Part shown: positions 43,697 to 52,926 of the stretch, in pieces
Layout: each line of letters begins with the position of its first letter
How positions within the stretch are numbered: the first letter of the stretch is position 1
Source: an uncultured Bacteroides sp.
GTDB lineage: Bacteria > Bacteroidota > Bacteroidia > Bacteroidales > Bacteroidaceae
DNA length: 64,000 nucleotides
Assembly (NCBI RefSeq): GCF_963678845.1
Contig: NZ_OY787464.1
Location: 930,001-994,000 of the forward strand
Direction: 5' to 3'
Translations under genes and position numbers: made by a program
Notes under the pieces: model-generated
The model's database searches: none
The model's input: only the letters and a program-made list of their open reading frames with translations
Told to the model about the DNA's origin: nothing

Positions 43697-45154
43697 ATGC
43701 TTCCATTGCAACAAGCCATACCGTTCAGTAATTACACAGATCTATACGATTTGCTTATTCCACAGGACAATCTATTGCGTCAAATAAACGACCTGATAGA
43801 CTTCTCTTTCGTCCATAAGGAACTCCTGGACAAATACTGCCTGAATAACGGTTGTACGGCCGAGTGCCCGATCAGGATGTTCAAATATCTTTTGTTAAAG
43901 ACAATCTTTGATATTTCGGACGTGGACGTTGTTGAACGCTCGCGATATGATCTTTCATTCAAATACTTTTTGGATCTGGCTCCCGAGGAAACCGAATTGA
44001 TCTCTCCAAGTTCTTTGTGTAAGTTTCGCCGACTCCGTTTGAAGGACAAGGATTTGTTGAATCTGCTTATAGGAACGACAGTGTCTATTGCAATAGACAA
44101 GGGAATCATCAAGTCAAAGACCATTATTGTTGATTCCACACACACCGGTTCACGGAGCAACCCGTATTCGCCTGTCGAGATTTTGCGACTTCGTTCAAAG
44201 CAGTTGCGCAAGAGCCTTTATGATGTGGAGGAGTCAATAAAAGAAGGTTTGCCCCTGAAGAATGAAGATGACGATCTGGAGCATGAGCTTGATTATACCA
44301 AAGCGTTGTTTGAAGTCGTATCCGACAACGAGACATTGGTCAATGTTCCCAAAGTCAGAGAGCGTCTGAACATGCTCAAGGAAACGCTTTCAGATATCGA
44401 GGATCATTATGTGAGCTCCACAGATGAAGATGCACGGGTTGGACACAAAAGCCAGGACAAGTCGTTCTTTGGCTATAAGACACACATCGCCATGAGTGAC
44501 GAACGTATAATCACTGCCGCCACAGTCACTTCCGGGGAGAAGGGTGACGGTCCCCAATTACCCGAGCTTGTTGAACAGAGCAGAAATAACGGCATGGAAG
44601 TTGAAACAGTCATTGGAGACACCGCTTATTCGGGAAAGGACAACATTAAGCTCGCTCAAGATGAGCAAAGAGGATTTGAACTGGTGGCAAAACTTAATCC
44701 TGCCATAAGCCAAGGCTCCCGACGGGCGGAGCAAAGTTTTGAATTCAATAAGGATGCGGGTATGTTCGTATGCCCTGCAGGGCATATGGCGATACGGCGT
44801 GCCAAGCAGGGTAAAAAGAATCAAGGAAAGAACCAGTTTATCGTATACTTCTTCAATACTGACAAATGTCGGATATGTGGCAGGCGGCAAGGATGTTACA
44901 AAGAGAGTGCAAAAACGAAAACCTACTCGGTCAGGATTAAATCTGACGAACATAAACACCAGATGGATTTTCAAGAAACAGATGAATTTAGGGCCAAATC
45001 TCGATCACGATACAAGATAGAAGCTAAAAATGCGGAACTTAAGAATGTCTTCGGGTATGATAGGGCATTGTCATACGGCCTGACATGCATGCAACTTCAA
45101 GGCGCCATGGCCATTTTTGCTGCAAATATCAAGAGAATTCTCAAATTAATCTAA
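43697..45154 (+). CDS. IS1182-family transposase
   Basis: A 485-residue DDE transposase. I chose ATG 43697 (MLPLQQAIPFSNYTDLYDLL) because earlier starts lie in or before the left-end hairpin. An N-terminal DUF772 domain contains CPIRMFKYLLLKTIFDISD. The DDE residues sit in IIVDSTHTGSRSN, VIGDTAYSG and the C-terminal RYKIEAKNAELKNVFGYDRA, and a cysteine motif (CRICGRRQGC) lies between the last two. The frame is complete. Orientation is opposite to the surrounding sus operon. Confidence 0.93.
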   Translation: MLPLQQAIPFSNYTDLYDLLIPQDNLLRQINDLIDFSFVHKELLDKYCLNNGCTAECPIRMFKYLLLKTIFDISDVDVVERSRYDLSFKYFLDLAPEETELISPSSLCKFRRLRLKDKDLLNLLIGTTVSIAIDKGIIKSKTIIVDSTHTGSRSNPYSPVEILRLRSKQLRKSLYDVEESIKEGLPLKNEDDDLEHELDYTKALFEVVSDNETLVNVPKVRERLNMLKETLSDIEDHYVSSTDEDARVGHKSQDKSFFGYKTHIAMSDERIITAATVTSGEKGDGPQLPELVEQSRNNGMEVETVIGDTAYSGKDNIKLAQDEQRGFELVAKLNPAISQGSRRAEQSFEFNKDAGMFVCPAGHMAIRRAKQGKKNQGKNQFIVYFFNTDKCRICGRRQGCYKESAKTKTYSVRIKSDEHKHQMDFQETDEFRAKSRSRYKIEAKNAELKNVFGYDRALSYGLTCMQLQGAMAIFAANIKRILKLI

Positions 45155-45252
45155 GAAGGCGTGTTTTCTCTGTAAATCAACTGAAAAATGCTCATGTAGC
45201 AATGTTTACGACTATCCGCCCCCTTTCAAGTTTGTTTTTCAGGAAATATAGA

Positions 45253-45289
45253 AAAATAGCCAAATCCGATTTCCGGGCTTGGCTATTTT
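45253..45289 (+). terminator. Hairpin after the transposase gene
   Basis: An 11-bp perfect stem (AAAATAGCCAA at 45253-45263 with TTGGCTATTTT at 45279-45289) ends in T residues, so it can act as the transposase terminator inside the IS. Confidence 0.65.
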
Positions 45290-45395
45290 GAATTTTATCG
45301 ACTCGTGAACGATAATCTGAAAAATTGAAAGACTTTTTCAGTGCCCTCTAGAATGTACGAGTGCTTTTTTATAGTTAATTATTCTCACTAAATAA

Positions 45396-46532
45396 TTATG
45401 GCATTTTTTCTAGTCTGACAAGTATATAATGATTAGTTAAATCATTAAATGAAACAAAGTAATCACCTGATTTTTCAATAGTTATGTTACCTCCAGCAGT
45501 ACTAGCAATACCAAATGGCAAGAAATAAGTACTTGGAGTACCTGTTCCCCAAGCTACATCCCAAGCGTTGTTTGCTCTAAATTTAACAGTCTTACCAGCA
45601 GTCAATTGAATTTTTTGAAGACTCCAAACATGTGGAATATTTTGTTCCAAAGCTGTATCACTATCCCAACCCGTTGGAGTTGCATCACCTATCAAACCAA
45701 TTTTAGTATAGGTAGTTGCAGTAGATCCTGTATATGGAACCATTGAATAAGAAAGAGTAGTTAAATTAACTGTAAGAGTATAATAACCTGCAGTAGCTGG
45801 AGCAGGAAAATTGCCACCTGCATTATTTGCTCCGATTTTACCATCACTTGCATAAGCATAACTATGATCCCAGTCGCCGGCTTTGATTATTAATTTAAAT
45901 CCACCCGAAGCTTTAAAGTATCCTGTATAAGTATAGATTTTCTCACCTGGAAGGCTATTGCCGGCAAACATAACCTGAAGTCCTTTACCGAAATTAGTAT
46001 TATTATTATCCCAGCTATATAGCGCATCACCTACAATATAAAGAGGATCCTTTACTGGAATTTCTGCAATATACGGAGTAAAGGTAATAGTTTGTACATT
46101 TGAATAAACTGTTGAAATAGCTGCATTACCACTACTTGAAGAGACAACAGTTTTCAAGCGTATATCTATTGTGAGCGGCTTTGAATCTATCGTAAAGTTC
46201 GCAGCAGCAGAGTTAAGCATAGCAGCTGTAATAACTGCAGACGTAGTTGTAGACGAAGCCAGTTCTATCGGTTTTTCAAAGGTACCTCCATGAGCATCTG
46301 CCTGGATAGTATAATTTGCAGCAGCGGCATAACCATAATCAGCTGCTTCCCATTGCCACTTTCCAACCTTGTTTGTTAAATCAGTTGTTTCGGTAATCAC
46401 AAGATTCTCTGGCAAGAGTTGCTCCAGCACAGGAGAAATGATTGTGTCGCTCATCATTACCTTATCTTCTTCTTCGCAAGCAAAAAAGCAAGTGCAGCAA
46501 AGAGCGATCAGAAATATATTTAATTTTTTCAT
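45396..46532 (-). CDS. SusE/SusF-like starch-binding lipoprotein
   Basis: A 378-residue surface lipoprotein. The ATG at 46532 gives the signal peptide MKKLNIFLIALCCTCFFAC with lipobox FFAC. A SusE-type N-terminal domain (about 25-150) is followed by two tandem starch-binding-like modules (YIVGDALYSWDNNNTNF and IGLIGDATPTGWDSDTA). Such proteins hold maltooligosaccharides at the cell surface and are not enzymes. It is the third gene of the susC-susD-susE operon. The operon terminator just downstream is broken by the IS element. Confidence 0.9.
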   Translation of the reverse strand: MKKLNIFLIALCCTCFFACEEEDKVMMSDTIISPVLEQLLPENLVITETTDLTNKVGKWQWEAADYGYAAAANYTIQADAHGGTFEKPIELASSTTTSAVITAAMLNSAAANFTIDSKPLTIDIRLKTVVSSSSGNAAISTVYSNVQTITFTPYIAEIPVKDPLYIVGDALYSWDNNNTNFGKGLQVMFAGNSLPGEKIYTYTGYFKASGGFKLIIKAGDWDHSYAYASDGKIGANNAGGNFPAPATAGYYTLTVNLTTLSYSMVPYTGSTATTYTKIGLIGDATPTGWDSDTALEQNIPHVWSLQKIQLTAGKTVKFRANNAWDVAWGTGTPSTYFLPFGIASTAGGNITIEKSGDYFVSFNDLTNHYILVRLEKMP

Positions 46533-46566
46533 ATTATAATTCATTTATAAATTTTGAAAATAATCA

Positions 46567-48189
46567 TTAATATCCAGAATTCTGGACTAAATTAGTATTA
46601 GCACCCATATCATCTGCCGGAATTGGGAATACATTATATATATCCGAAATAGATTTACCTGCAGCTACGCCACCTTTCCAAGGCCATACATAAGAAGAAC
46701 CAGAATATTTACCAAAACGAACTAAGTCTGTGCGACGTTGAGCTTCAAAGAAGAATTCACGTCCTCTTTCTTCTAATATAAAGTCTAGAGTCAATTCACT
46801 CGTTGCTATTGGCGCTTCATCTATATCTGAATAGGCACGTGCCCGAAGATCATTTACATATTTCAAAGCAGTAGTTTTGTCACCACCAGTTCCTCCTCTT
46901 AATACTGCTTCAGCATAATTCAGATAGATTTCACCTAAACGGAACAATGGGAAGTCTGTATAAGCAATGTTACTAGCTGGAAGTGAGCCATCTTTATTAA
47001 CATTGTAATATTTAACTACAGGAATACCATTATTTGTATACAATCCAGGACTAGCAATCTCAATATTTGTAGTCAACTCTGTATGGAGCATCGATTTTCT
47101 TGTATCAAAATTATATCCATTTTCCTTTTCAAATGTTTTTAGCATAGAAGAACGACCACGATTACCTTGCCATGCACCAACTGCATTAACCGCAGATTGC
47201 ATACTTGAAGGTTCGCCGCTACAAAGTAGAAAAGTCATACCACCCCATGTCTGAGTATTTACACCTTCATAACGAATTGGAAGAATCATTTCTTTAGAGT
47301 GATCATTATCTGCCTTAAACATATTAGCATAAACAGGTTCCAAAGTATAACCGGCAGTAATTACTTTATTGCAATAAGTAATACATTCAGTATATTTATC
47401 AGTACCAATATAAGTCTTTGCATTCAAATACAAGCGTGATAATAATGACCAGGCAGCAGCTTTGTTTGCATGTCCATAACTGGCATTATAACCTACAGTA
47501 GGATCTTGCATATCAGAAACGCATTCAGTAAGTTCTTTTTCAACATAAGCAAACAAGTCATTCGCCATAATTTGCTGAGGCAATGTTGTACCAACAGTAC
47601 TTGTTTCTGTTACGAAAGGAACGTTTCTAAACATATCAAGAAGGTAATAATATGCAAGTGCACGCATAAAACGAGCTTCTGCACGATATGTTTTCACTTG
47701 AGTCTTAACTGTTTCGTCAGCACCACGAGAAGCTAACTTTTCATCAGTTGTTTCACGAAGGAAAGCATTTGCCAGATTTACCTGATAATAAAGACGATAA
47801 TAAAGGCCTTTGATAAATACATTAGATGAACTCCATGAATTATTATTAAAATCAGGCATACCAACATCATTCCAGCAGCAATGAGCCTCATCTGTAGTAA
47901 GTTCCTGTAAATTCCAAAGTCCTCGTAAGAAAGAAGCCTGGCTACCACCATCAACTCCGGCAACGTCTGAATCTCCATCTCCACCGGCATTACCACTCAT
48001 AGCAAGTCCTGCATAAATTTTTGCCAGACTTTGCTGATATGCATCAATTGTATTACTGAATACAAGCTCCGATACTACATCTTGCGGGTCCAAAGGCACC
48101 GTGTTCAAGTCATTAGTACAAGATGAGGTTCCCATTATCATACTAATGAATAATGCGGAGGCCAAAGATTTATATTTTAATGTTTTCAT
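46567..48189 (-). CDS. SusD-like starch-binding lipoprotein
   Basis: A 540-residue SusD/RagB-family lipoprotein. The signal peptide ends in the lipobox TSSC (near residue 24). The family pattern is clear: NTVPLDPQDVV, the helical TPR-like core (AEARFMRALAYYYLLDMFRN), and the C-terminal LDFILEERGREFFFEAQRRT followed by DLVRFGKY. It forms the hinged lid on the SusC barrel. It starts 12 bases after susC ends, and susE starts 34 bases after it ends. Confidence 0.95.
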   Translation of the reverse strand: MKTLKYKSLASALFISMIMGTSSCTNDLNTVPLDPQDVVSELVFSNTIDAYQQSLAKIYAGLAMSGNAGGDGDSDVAGVDGGSQASFLRGLWNLQELTTDEAHCCWNDVGMPDFNNNSWSSSNVFIKGLYYRLYYQVNLANAFLRETTDEKLASRGADETVKTQVKTYRAEARFMRALAYYYLLDMFRNVPFVTETSTVGTTLPQQIMANDLFAYVEKELTECVSDMQDPTVGYNASYGHANKAAAWSLLSRLYLNAKTYIGTDKYTECITYCNKVITAGYTLEPVYANMFKADNDHSKEMILPIRYEGVNTQTWGGMTFLLCSGEPSSMQSAVNAVGAWQGNRGRSSMLKTFEKENGYNFDTRKSMLHTELTTNIEIASPGLYTNNGIPVVKYYNVNKDGSLPASNIAYTDFPLFRLGEIYLNYAEAVLRGGTGGDKTTALKYVNDLRARAYSDIDEAPIATSELTLDFILEERGREFFFEAQRRTDLVRFGKYSGSSYVWPWKGGVAAGKSISDIYNVFPIPADDMGANTNLVQNSGY

Positions 48190-48201
48190 ATATATTACAG
48201 A

Positions 48202-51192
48202 TTAAAAGTTAAGACTCAAGCCAACCATATATACACGTGGGTGAGGATAAATGTTATTATCAATACCATCATTATTGAATTCAGGGTCAATTCCTTTATA
48301 TTTAGTTATAACGAAAGGATTTTGAACTGTACAATAAATACGTGCTGTCTGATTGCTATTAAACAATTTATTAAATGTATATCCTAAAGAGATATTATCC
48401 ATTCTCAGGAAAGATGCATTTTGAATATAGTAGCTTGACTGATAACGTGGATCTACAAAATTAGTAGTTAATGCACTATTCATTCGATTCTTTAAGAAAC
48501 CAGATGGGTCAAATGCTGTTGATGATGATTCACGGTTAGACTGCACATTATTATATGCATAATTACCTAAATTAGCACGTAATGCAAATTGAAAATCCCA
48601 GTTTTTATATGATAATTGTGAAGATAATCCCATAAATACATCTGGAGCAGCTTTCTTATAGCGAATTAAGTCTTTCTCATTGATTTGTCCATCACCGTTC
48701 TGATCAACATATGCACCTTCTACTGGAGAACCATCCTGTTTGTACACTTGTTCATAAACATAGAATGAGTTATATGAATGATTTACACTATGAATCATTA
48801 TTTTATTACCAGTACCACCATCAATTCCTCCATGAATAACACCAACATAGTTAGGATCATCATTAATAGTCAACTTAGTAATTTTATTCTTATTGTATGA
48901 TACATTGTATCCAACAGTCCAATTCCAATCTTTAGTAGTAACAGGATGAGCGTTAACGGTAAATTCAATACCCTTATTTTCCAATTCACCCATATTAGTA
49001 AGTAATTCATTACTAAAGTTAGTACCTGCTGCAATAGAAACTGTATTCAACAAATCTTTTGTCTTTCTGTAATATAGATCAAGAGATCCAGTGATTTTGT
49101 TATGAAGTAATCCGTAATCAAGACCAACATTATAAGTTGTAGTTTCTTCCCATTTCAAATTTGAATCATAAGCTTCTGGACGAATTAAACCAACCATGGT
49201 ATCTCCAAAATAGTAGTTCGCTCCGGCTTTACTATAAGTATATCTGGCCATGTATGGATAATCACCTTGTCCAAGGTTTTGCTGACCTGTTATACCGTAA
49301 CCTAAACGAAGTTTCAAATCAGAGATTACTTTAGAATCCTTTAAGAATGCTTCTTCATTAATTTTCCATGCAAAAGCCGCAGATGGGAACAATCCCCAAC
49401 GATTATCTGGATTAAAACGAGAAGAACCATCATCTCTCAAAGTAAATGTTAGTAAATAACGATTTAACAATGAATAATTTAAACGACCAAAGAAAGATAC
49501 CAAATAACTCTCAGAAGAATAATCATCGCCATCTTTATAAGTGGCTACACCTGCAGATTTTGCCTTAGATTCTGAATATGGATATTCATTATATGATGTA
49601 TTATAAAAATGTTGCCAGGAATATCCAGCCATTGCATCAACACTATGAATTCCTATTTCTTTTTTATAGTTCAAATAGAAATCAAGTAAAGTATTACGTT
49701 TTAGCTGATAATAATGTTTATTATCTCCCCAACCTGACTTATAATTTCCCTGAACATAACTCATTGGAGAATTATCATCTATAATTACATCACCTTCACC
49801 CTTGGACACATCGTAACCTACATTAAGATTCGCACGTAAATCAGGTAAAAAATGCATTTTATAATCAAATTGAGCATTACCAATACTTCTATAGACAGTA
49901 GATTCATCATGTTTTTGATTAAGTACTGCAACTGGATTAGCTAAACCGATGTCAATAGGTTTGCCATCAGAAGCTTTTAATGACATATAATATCCATTAC
50001 CATAAGGAGTATCAGCATAAACTGGTTGAGTTGGATCAAACTGTGTTGCAGAGCCAATAGCACCTTGATCGGCAAATCTATTGGTATTATATATACCTTT
50101 TACATTCAACTGAATATTAAGTTTCTTATCAAACAAGCTTGGGCTCAAGCTAATGGAACCAGTGGCACGTTCCATATTTGATGTTTTCAAGATACCATTT
50201 TCGTTGGTATAAGAAGCAGAAACACGGTAAGGCATATTAGGAACAGAACCTGAGACACTTACGTTATGGTCTGTACTTAAAGCTGTTCTGAATATTTCTT
50301 TCTGCCAGTCTGTAGAAGCAGTACCAAGAGCTTTAGCCTGATCACTGGTAGCACCAAAAGTACTTGTTATATAGTTAGTAAATGTGGCTGCATCCATCAT
50401 ATCTACAGTCTTTGTTTTAGTACTTACTGAGAAATTACCATCATAAGTTACTTTAACTTTTCCGGCTTTACCCTTCTTTGTTGTAATAATAATTACACCG
50501 TTAGATGCTCTAGATCCATAAATAGCTGTAGATGACGCATCTTTTAAAATAGTGAAACTTTCAATATCATTAGGATGAATTGTAGACAATGGATTTGACA
50601 TACCACTAATGCTGTTATTATCAACAGGTACACCATCAATAACAATTAACGGATCATTACTTGCAGACATAGAAGATCCACCACGGATACGAATAGTTGC
50701 ACCAGCACCTGGAGCACCACCATCTGTAATAACGCTTACACCAGCAGCTTTACCAACCAACAAGTCTGAAGCAGAAGTTGCCATACCTCTAGTTAATTTA
50801 GTAGCATCAATTGCTGATACAGATCCGGTAAGATCATTCTTCTTTACCGTACCATAACCAATAACAACTGTACCTTCAAGCATTACGGCATCTTCCTGCA
50901 TAACAACTGCCATAGTTTTAGATGCTTTTACATCCATAGTTTTATAACCGATAAAAGAAAAAGTCAGGACTGAATTCTGAGGAGCTTGTAGACGGAATGC
51001 TCCATCAAAATCGGTAATCGTTCCAGTTGTTGTGCCCTTAACAGCAACATTTGCACCGATAATAGGCTCACCCTTTGCATCCTTTACAACTCCCGTAATA
51101 GTGATTTGCTGTGCAAAGACGCCCACCGAGAAGAACAATCCCATCAATAATGGAAGGATTGCCTTTACGAGTTTAAGATTAACTTGCTTCAT
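48202..51192 (-). CDS. SusC-like TonB-linked outer-membrane transporter
   Basis: A 996-residue SusC/RagA-family protein. The ATG at 51192 (MKQVNLKLVKAILPLLMGLF) gives a normal signal peptide; a longer frame to 51258 is not conserved. A carboxypeptidase-regulatory-like domain (TGVVKDAKGEPIIGANVAVK) precedes the family signature near residue 110 (VVIGYGTVKKNDLTGSVS), then the plug (IRIRGGSSMSASNDPLIVID) and the barrel. With SusD it imports maltooligosaccharides using energy from TonB. Promoter and operator: -7 at 51290-51283, palindrome 55 bases upstream. Confidence 0.96.
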   Translation of the reverse strand: MKQVNLKLVKAILPLLMGLFFSVGVFAQQITITGVVKDAKGEPIIGANVAVKGTTTGTITDFDGAFRLQAPQNSVLTFSFIGYKTMDVKASKTMAVVMQEDAVMLEGTVVIGYGTVKKNDLTGSVSAIDATKLTRGMATSASDLLVGKAAGVSVITDGGAPGAGATIRIRGGSSMSASNDPLIVIDGVPVDNNSISGMSNPLSTIHPNDIESFTILKDASSTAIYGSRASNGVIIITTKKGKAGKVKVTYDGNFSVSTKTKTVDMMDAATFTNYITSTFGATSDQAKALGTASTDWQKEIFRTALSTDHNVSVSGSVPNMPYRVSASYTNENGILKTSNMERATGSISLSPSLFDKKLNIQLNVKGIYNTNRFADQGAIGSATQFDPTQPVYADTPYGNGYYMSLKASDGKPIDIGLANPVAVLNQKHDESTVYRSIGNAQFDYKMHFLPDLRANLNVGYDVSKGEGDVIIDDNSPMSYVQGNYKSGWGDNKHYYQLKRNTLLDFYLNYKKEIGIHSVDAMAGYSWQHFYNTSYNEYPYSESKAKSAGVATYKDGDDYSSESYLVSFFGRLNYSLLNRYLLTFTLRDDGSSRFNPDNRWGLFPSAAFAWKINEEAFLKDSKVISDLKLRLGYGITGQQNLGQGDYPYMARYTYSKAGANYYFGDTMVGLIRPEAYDSNLKWEETTTYNVGLDYGLLHNKITGSLDLYYRKTKDLLNTVSIAAGTNFSNELLTNMGELENKGIEFTVNAHPVTTKDWNWTVGYNVSYNKNKITKLTINDDPNYVGVIHGGIDGGTGNKIMIHSVNHSYNSFYVYEQVYKQDGSPVEGAYVDQNGDGQINEKDLIRYKKAAPDVFMGLSSQLSYKNWDFQFALRANLGNYAYNNVQSNRESSSTAFDPSGFLKNRMNSALTTNFVDPRYQSSYYIQNASFLRMDNISLGYTFNKLFNSNQTARIYCTVQNPFVITKYKGIDPEFNNDGIDNNIYPHPRVYMVGLSLNF

Positions 51193-51282
51193 GCATTTAA
51201 AAATTAAAGTTAACAATATTATAAATAATTGATTCTCTGAAAAAATGGAATGAACCATAAGATTTCATTTCAACCACTGAAC

Positions 51283-51420
51283 AAAAATAGAACTTATTAA
51301 CTATTATTTATATCAATAGTGTATTGATTTTGTTACTTTTGCCATGCAATCGTTTGCACCCCAATTACACTTCTAATAAATAACTCTTAAAAATAATCTG
51401 ATACATTTTTTATATTTTTG
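51283..51420. promoter_or_regulatory. Shared LacI-type operator between susC and lacI promoters
   Basis: The palindrome GCAATCGTTTGC (51346-51357) lies midway between two identical -7 elements: TATTTTTG reading left (51290-51283) for susC and TATTTTTG reading right (51413-51420) for the regulator. Each -7 element is exactly 55 bases from the operator. One bound dimer could act on both promoters. Confidence 0.8.
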
Positions 51421-51472
51421 TTGAGAGAACATTTGTAAACACAACCTTGGGTTGAACCTTAGAACTAAATAT

Positions 51473-52492
51473 ATGAATTACAAGCCACAAATAACGATTA
51501 AAGATATAGCCAGGGCATTAAATGTCTCTCCCTCAACCGTTTCTAGAGCGCTTAAAAATAATCCCGATATTAGTCAAGAGACCAGGAATACTATTAATAA
51601 GTACGCGCGCGAACATAATTATAAACCAAACGAACTGGCATTGAATTTACGCACTAGCCGTTCAAACACAATCGGTGTTATCATTCCTCAATTTGTTCAT
51701 CATTTTTTTTCGTGTGTGTTAGATGGCATAGAAGAAGTTGCTTCAAAATTAGGATATAATATTATTATTGCGCAATCTAATGAAGAATATGAACGCGAAG
51801 TTAAAATTGTTCACACATTTCTTGCTGCAAGGGTATGTGGTGTTATAACTTCACTAGCCAAAGATACTTCTCATTATGAGCATTATCAGGAATTGCTGGA
51901 TAACAATATCCCAATAGTGTTCTATGACAGGATTTGCACCGGCATCAATACAGAACGGGTAGTTGTTGACGATTATGCAGGAGCTTTTGCAGCAGTGGAA
52001 TACATGATTCAAACCGGATGCAAACGCATTCTTTTTTATAGCGCCCCCCTTAATCTGGAAATTTCTAAGAATCGGAGAAATGGATATTTGGATGCCATGA
52101 AAAAATATAAAATTCCGGTAGACGATAACATGATTAAAATTTGTGATACACGAGAACAAGCCATTGCAATAACTCCAGATATCCTGGAAGATCCAAATCA
52201 TCCCGATGGTTTCTTTGCTATTAATGATGAAACTGCATCTGGCATTTTGTATGCATGCAAACTTGTTGGACTAAAGATTCCCGAAGAGATCTCTATTTGT
52301 GGCTTTTCCGATGGAATTATTGCCCAGACAACTGATCCGAAGCTTACTACGGTGGAGCAACACGGAAAGGAGGTTGGTGAAAGTGCAATTAGCCTGTTAA
52401 TAGATAAGCTGGAAAATAAAAATCCAGATGAAAATAGATGCTATAACAGAATTGTTAAAACCAACTTAGTGGTAAGGGGAACAACAAAATAA
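51473..52492 (+). CDS. LacI-family transcriptional regulator of starch genes
   Basis: A 339-residue regulator. I chose ATG 51473 (MNYKPQITIKDIARALNVSP), which places the helix-turn-helix (IKDIARALNVSPSTVSRALK) at the usual position; a longer frame begins with TTG. A periplasmic-binding-protein-like effector domain follows (NTIGVIIPQFVHHFFS, then GFFAINDETASGILYACKLV). The operator palindrome GCAAwCGwTTGC has the central CG typical of LacI-family sites. It lies divergent to susC and upstream of the transporter and GH65 genes. The effector is probably a maltose-type sugar. Operator placement suggests activation, perhaps of itself as well. Confidence 0.92.
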   Translation: MNYKPQITIKDIARALNVSPSTVSRALKNNPDISQETRNTINKYAREHNYKPNELALNLRTSRSNTIGVIIPQFVHHFFSCVLDGIEEVASKLGYNIIIAQSNEEYEREVKIVHTFLAARVCGVITSLAKDTSHYEHYQELLDNNIPIVFYDRICTGINTERVVVDDYAGAFAAVEYMIQTGCKRILFYSAPLNLEISKNRRNGYLDAMKKYKIPVDDNMIKICDTREQAIAITPDILEDPNHPDGFFAINDETASGILYACKLVGLKIPEEISICGFSDGIIAQTTDPKLTTVEQHGKEVGESAISLLIDKLENKNPDENRCYNRIVKTNLVVRGTTK

Positions 52493-52540
52493 TAAATAGC
52501 ATAGTTATAAGATACTCAAAATCAATTAATTAATAAATTA

Positions 52541-52681
52541 CAGGTGGCAGAGGTGGCAGATAAAATTAATATTTTAGAGTTTGTGAAATTAAATTTTGAA
52601 AATTCCGCAATTTGCAGAATTTTCAAAATTTAATTTTCAGAATGAAAAAAAGTAAGTTTTTACTGCCACCTCTGCCACCTG
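52541..52681. repeat. 141-base nested palindromic element
   Basis: The outer arms CAGGTGGCAGAGGTGGCAG (52541-52559) and its exact reverse complement (52663-52681) enclose a second inverted repeat: 20 bp at 52586-52605 pairs perfectly with 52617-52636, with a further GCAA/TTGC pair at its tip. The outer arm is itself two copies of GGTGGCAGA. The whole could fold into a long cruciform or RNA hairpin. It lies between lacI and the transporter gene. It resembles a small non-coding mobile or REP-like element. Confidence 0.85.
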
Positions 52682-52780
52682 GATAAGTAATTCAAGGTTT
52701 TAAGCTTATTGCAAAAATAAAACGGATAACTAGTTGGACTCTAGGGAAAAACTAATCATCTTCCGAGGAATAAACAAGCC

Positions 52781-52846
52781 GATCATGTACATGTTTGACT
52801 GTAAACATGTACATGATTAGAGGCAAACATGTACATGATTGACTTT
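52781..52846. repeat. Array of three CATGTACATG palindromes at an exact 22-base period
   Basis: The 10-bp palindrome CATGTACATG occurs at 52784, 52806 and 52828, each exactly 22 bases apart. Units two and three share AAACATGTACATGATT. It lies about 80 bases upstream of the sugar transporter start, in a 434-base gap which also holds the nested palindrome at 52541-52681. I see no ORF in the gap and no clear -7 element for the transporter gene. Confidence 0.85.
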
Positions 52847-52926
52847 AATTAACCTGACAAAAATAATAGTTAGTATAATAATAATTAATAAACAGAAATC
52901 ATATAATATCTAATTCAAATAATACA

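Larger units (their letters stand above)
43573..45348 (+). mobile_element. IS1182-like insertion sequence
   Basis: A one-gene insertion sequence. The inverted ends are GAGGGCACTGAAAAA (from 43575) and the reverse complement of the matching TTTTTCAGTGCCCTC (ending 45348). TAGAAT flanks both sides (43567-43572 and 45349-45354) and is the best candidate for a target duplication, although two extra bases (TC) stand before the left inverted repeat. The element is visibly richer in G and C than its surroundings. It appears intact and probably recent, since the transposase frame is open. Confidence 0.88.
43553..45370 (-). terminator. sus operon terminator split by the IS element
   Basis: One arm (AAAAAAAGCACCCGTA, 43553-43568) lies left of the IS and the other (TACGAGTGCTTTTTT, 45356-45370) lies right of it. 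Joined across a short GAATG loop, 14 of 15 positions pair, giving a classic terminator for the minus-strand susC-susD-susE operon that ends at 45396. The IS sits in the loop. In the present sequence the arms are about 1.8 kb apart, so the hairpin can hardly form. Confidence 0.75.

Noticed and set aside
43573..45348. The IS element as one end of a composite transposon carrying the sus genes
   Set aside because: There is only one copy in the window and the sus operon is intact apart from its terminator; simple insertion explains the data.
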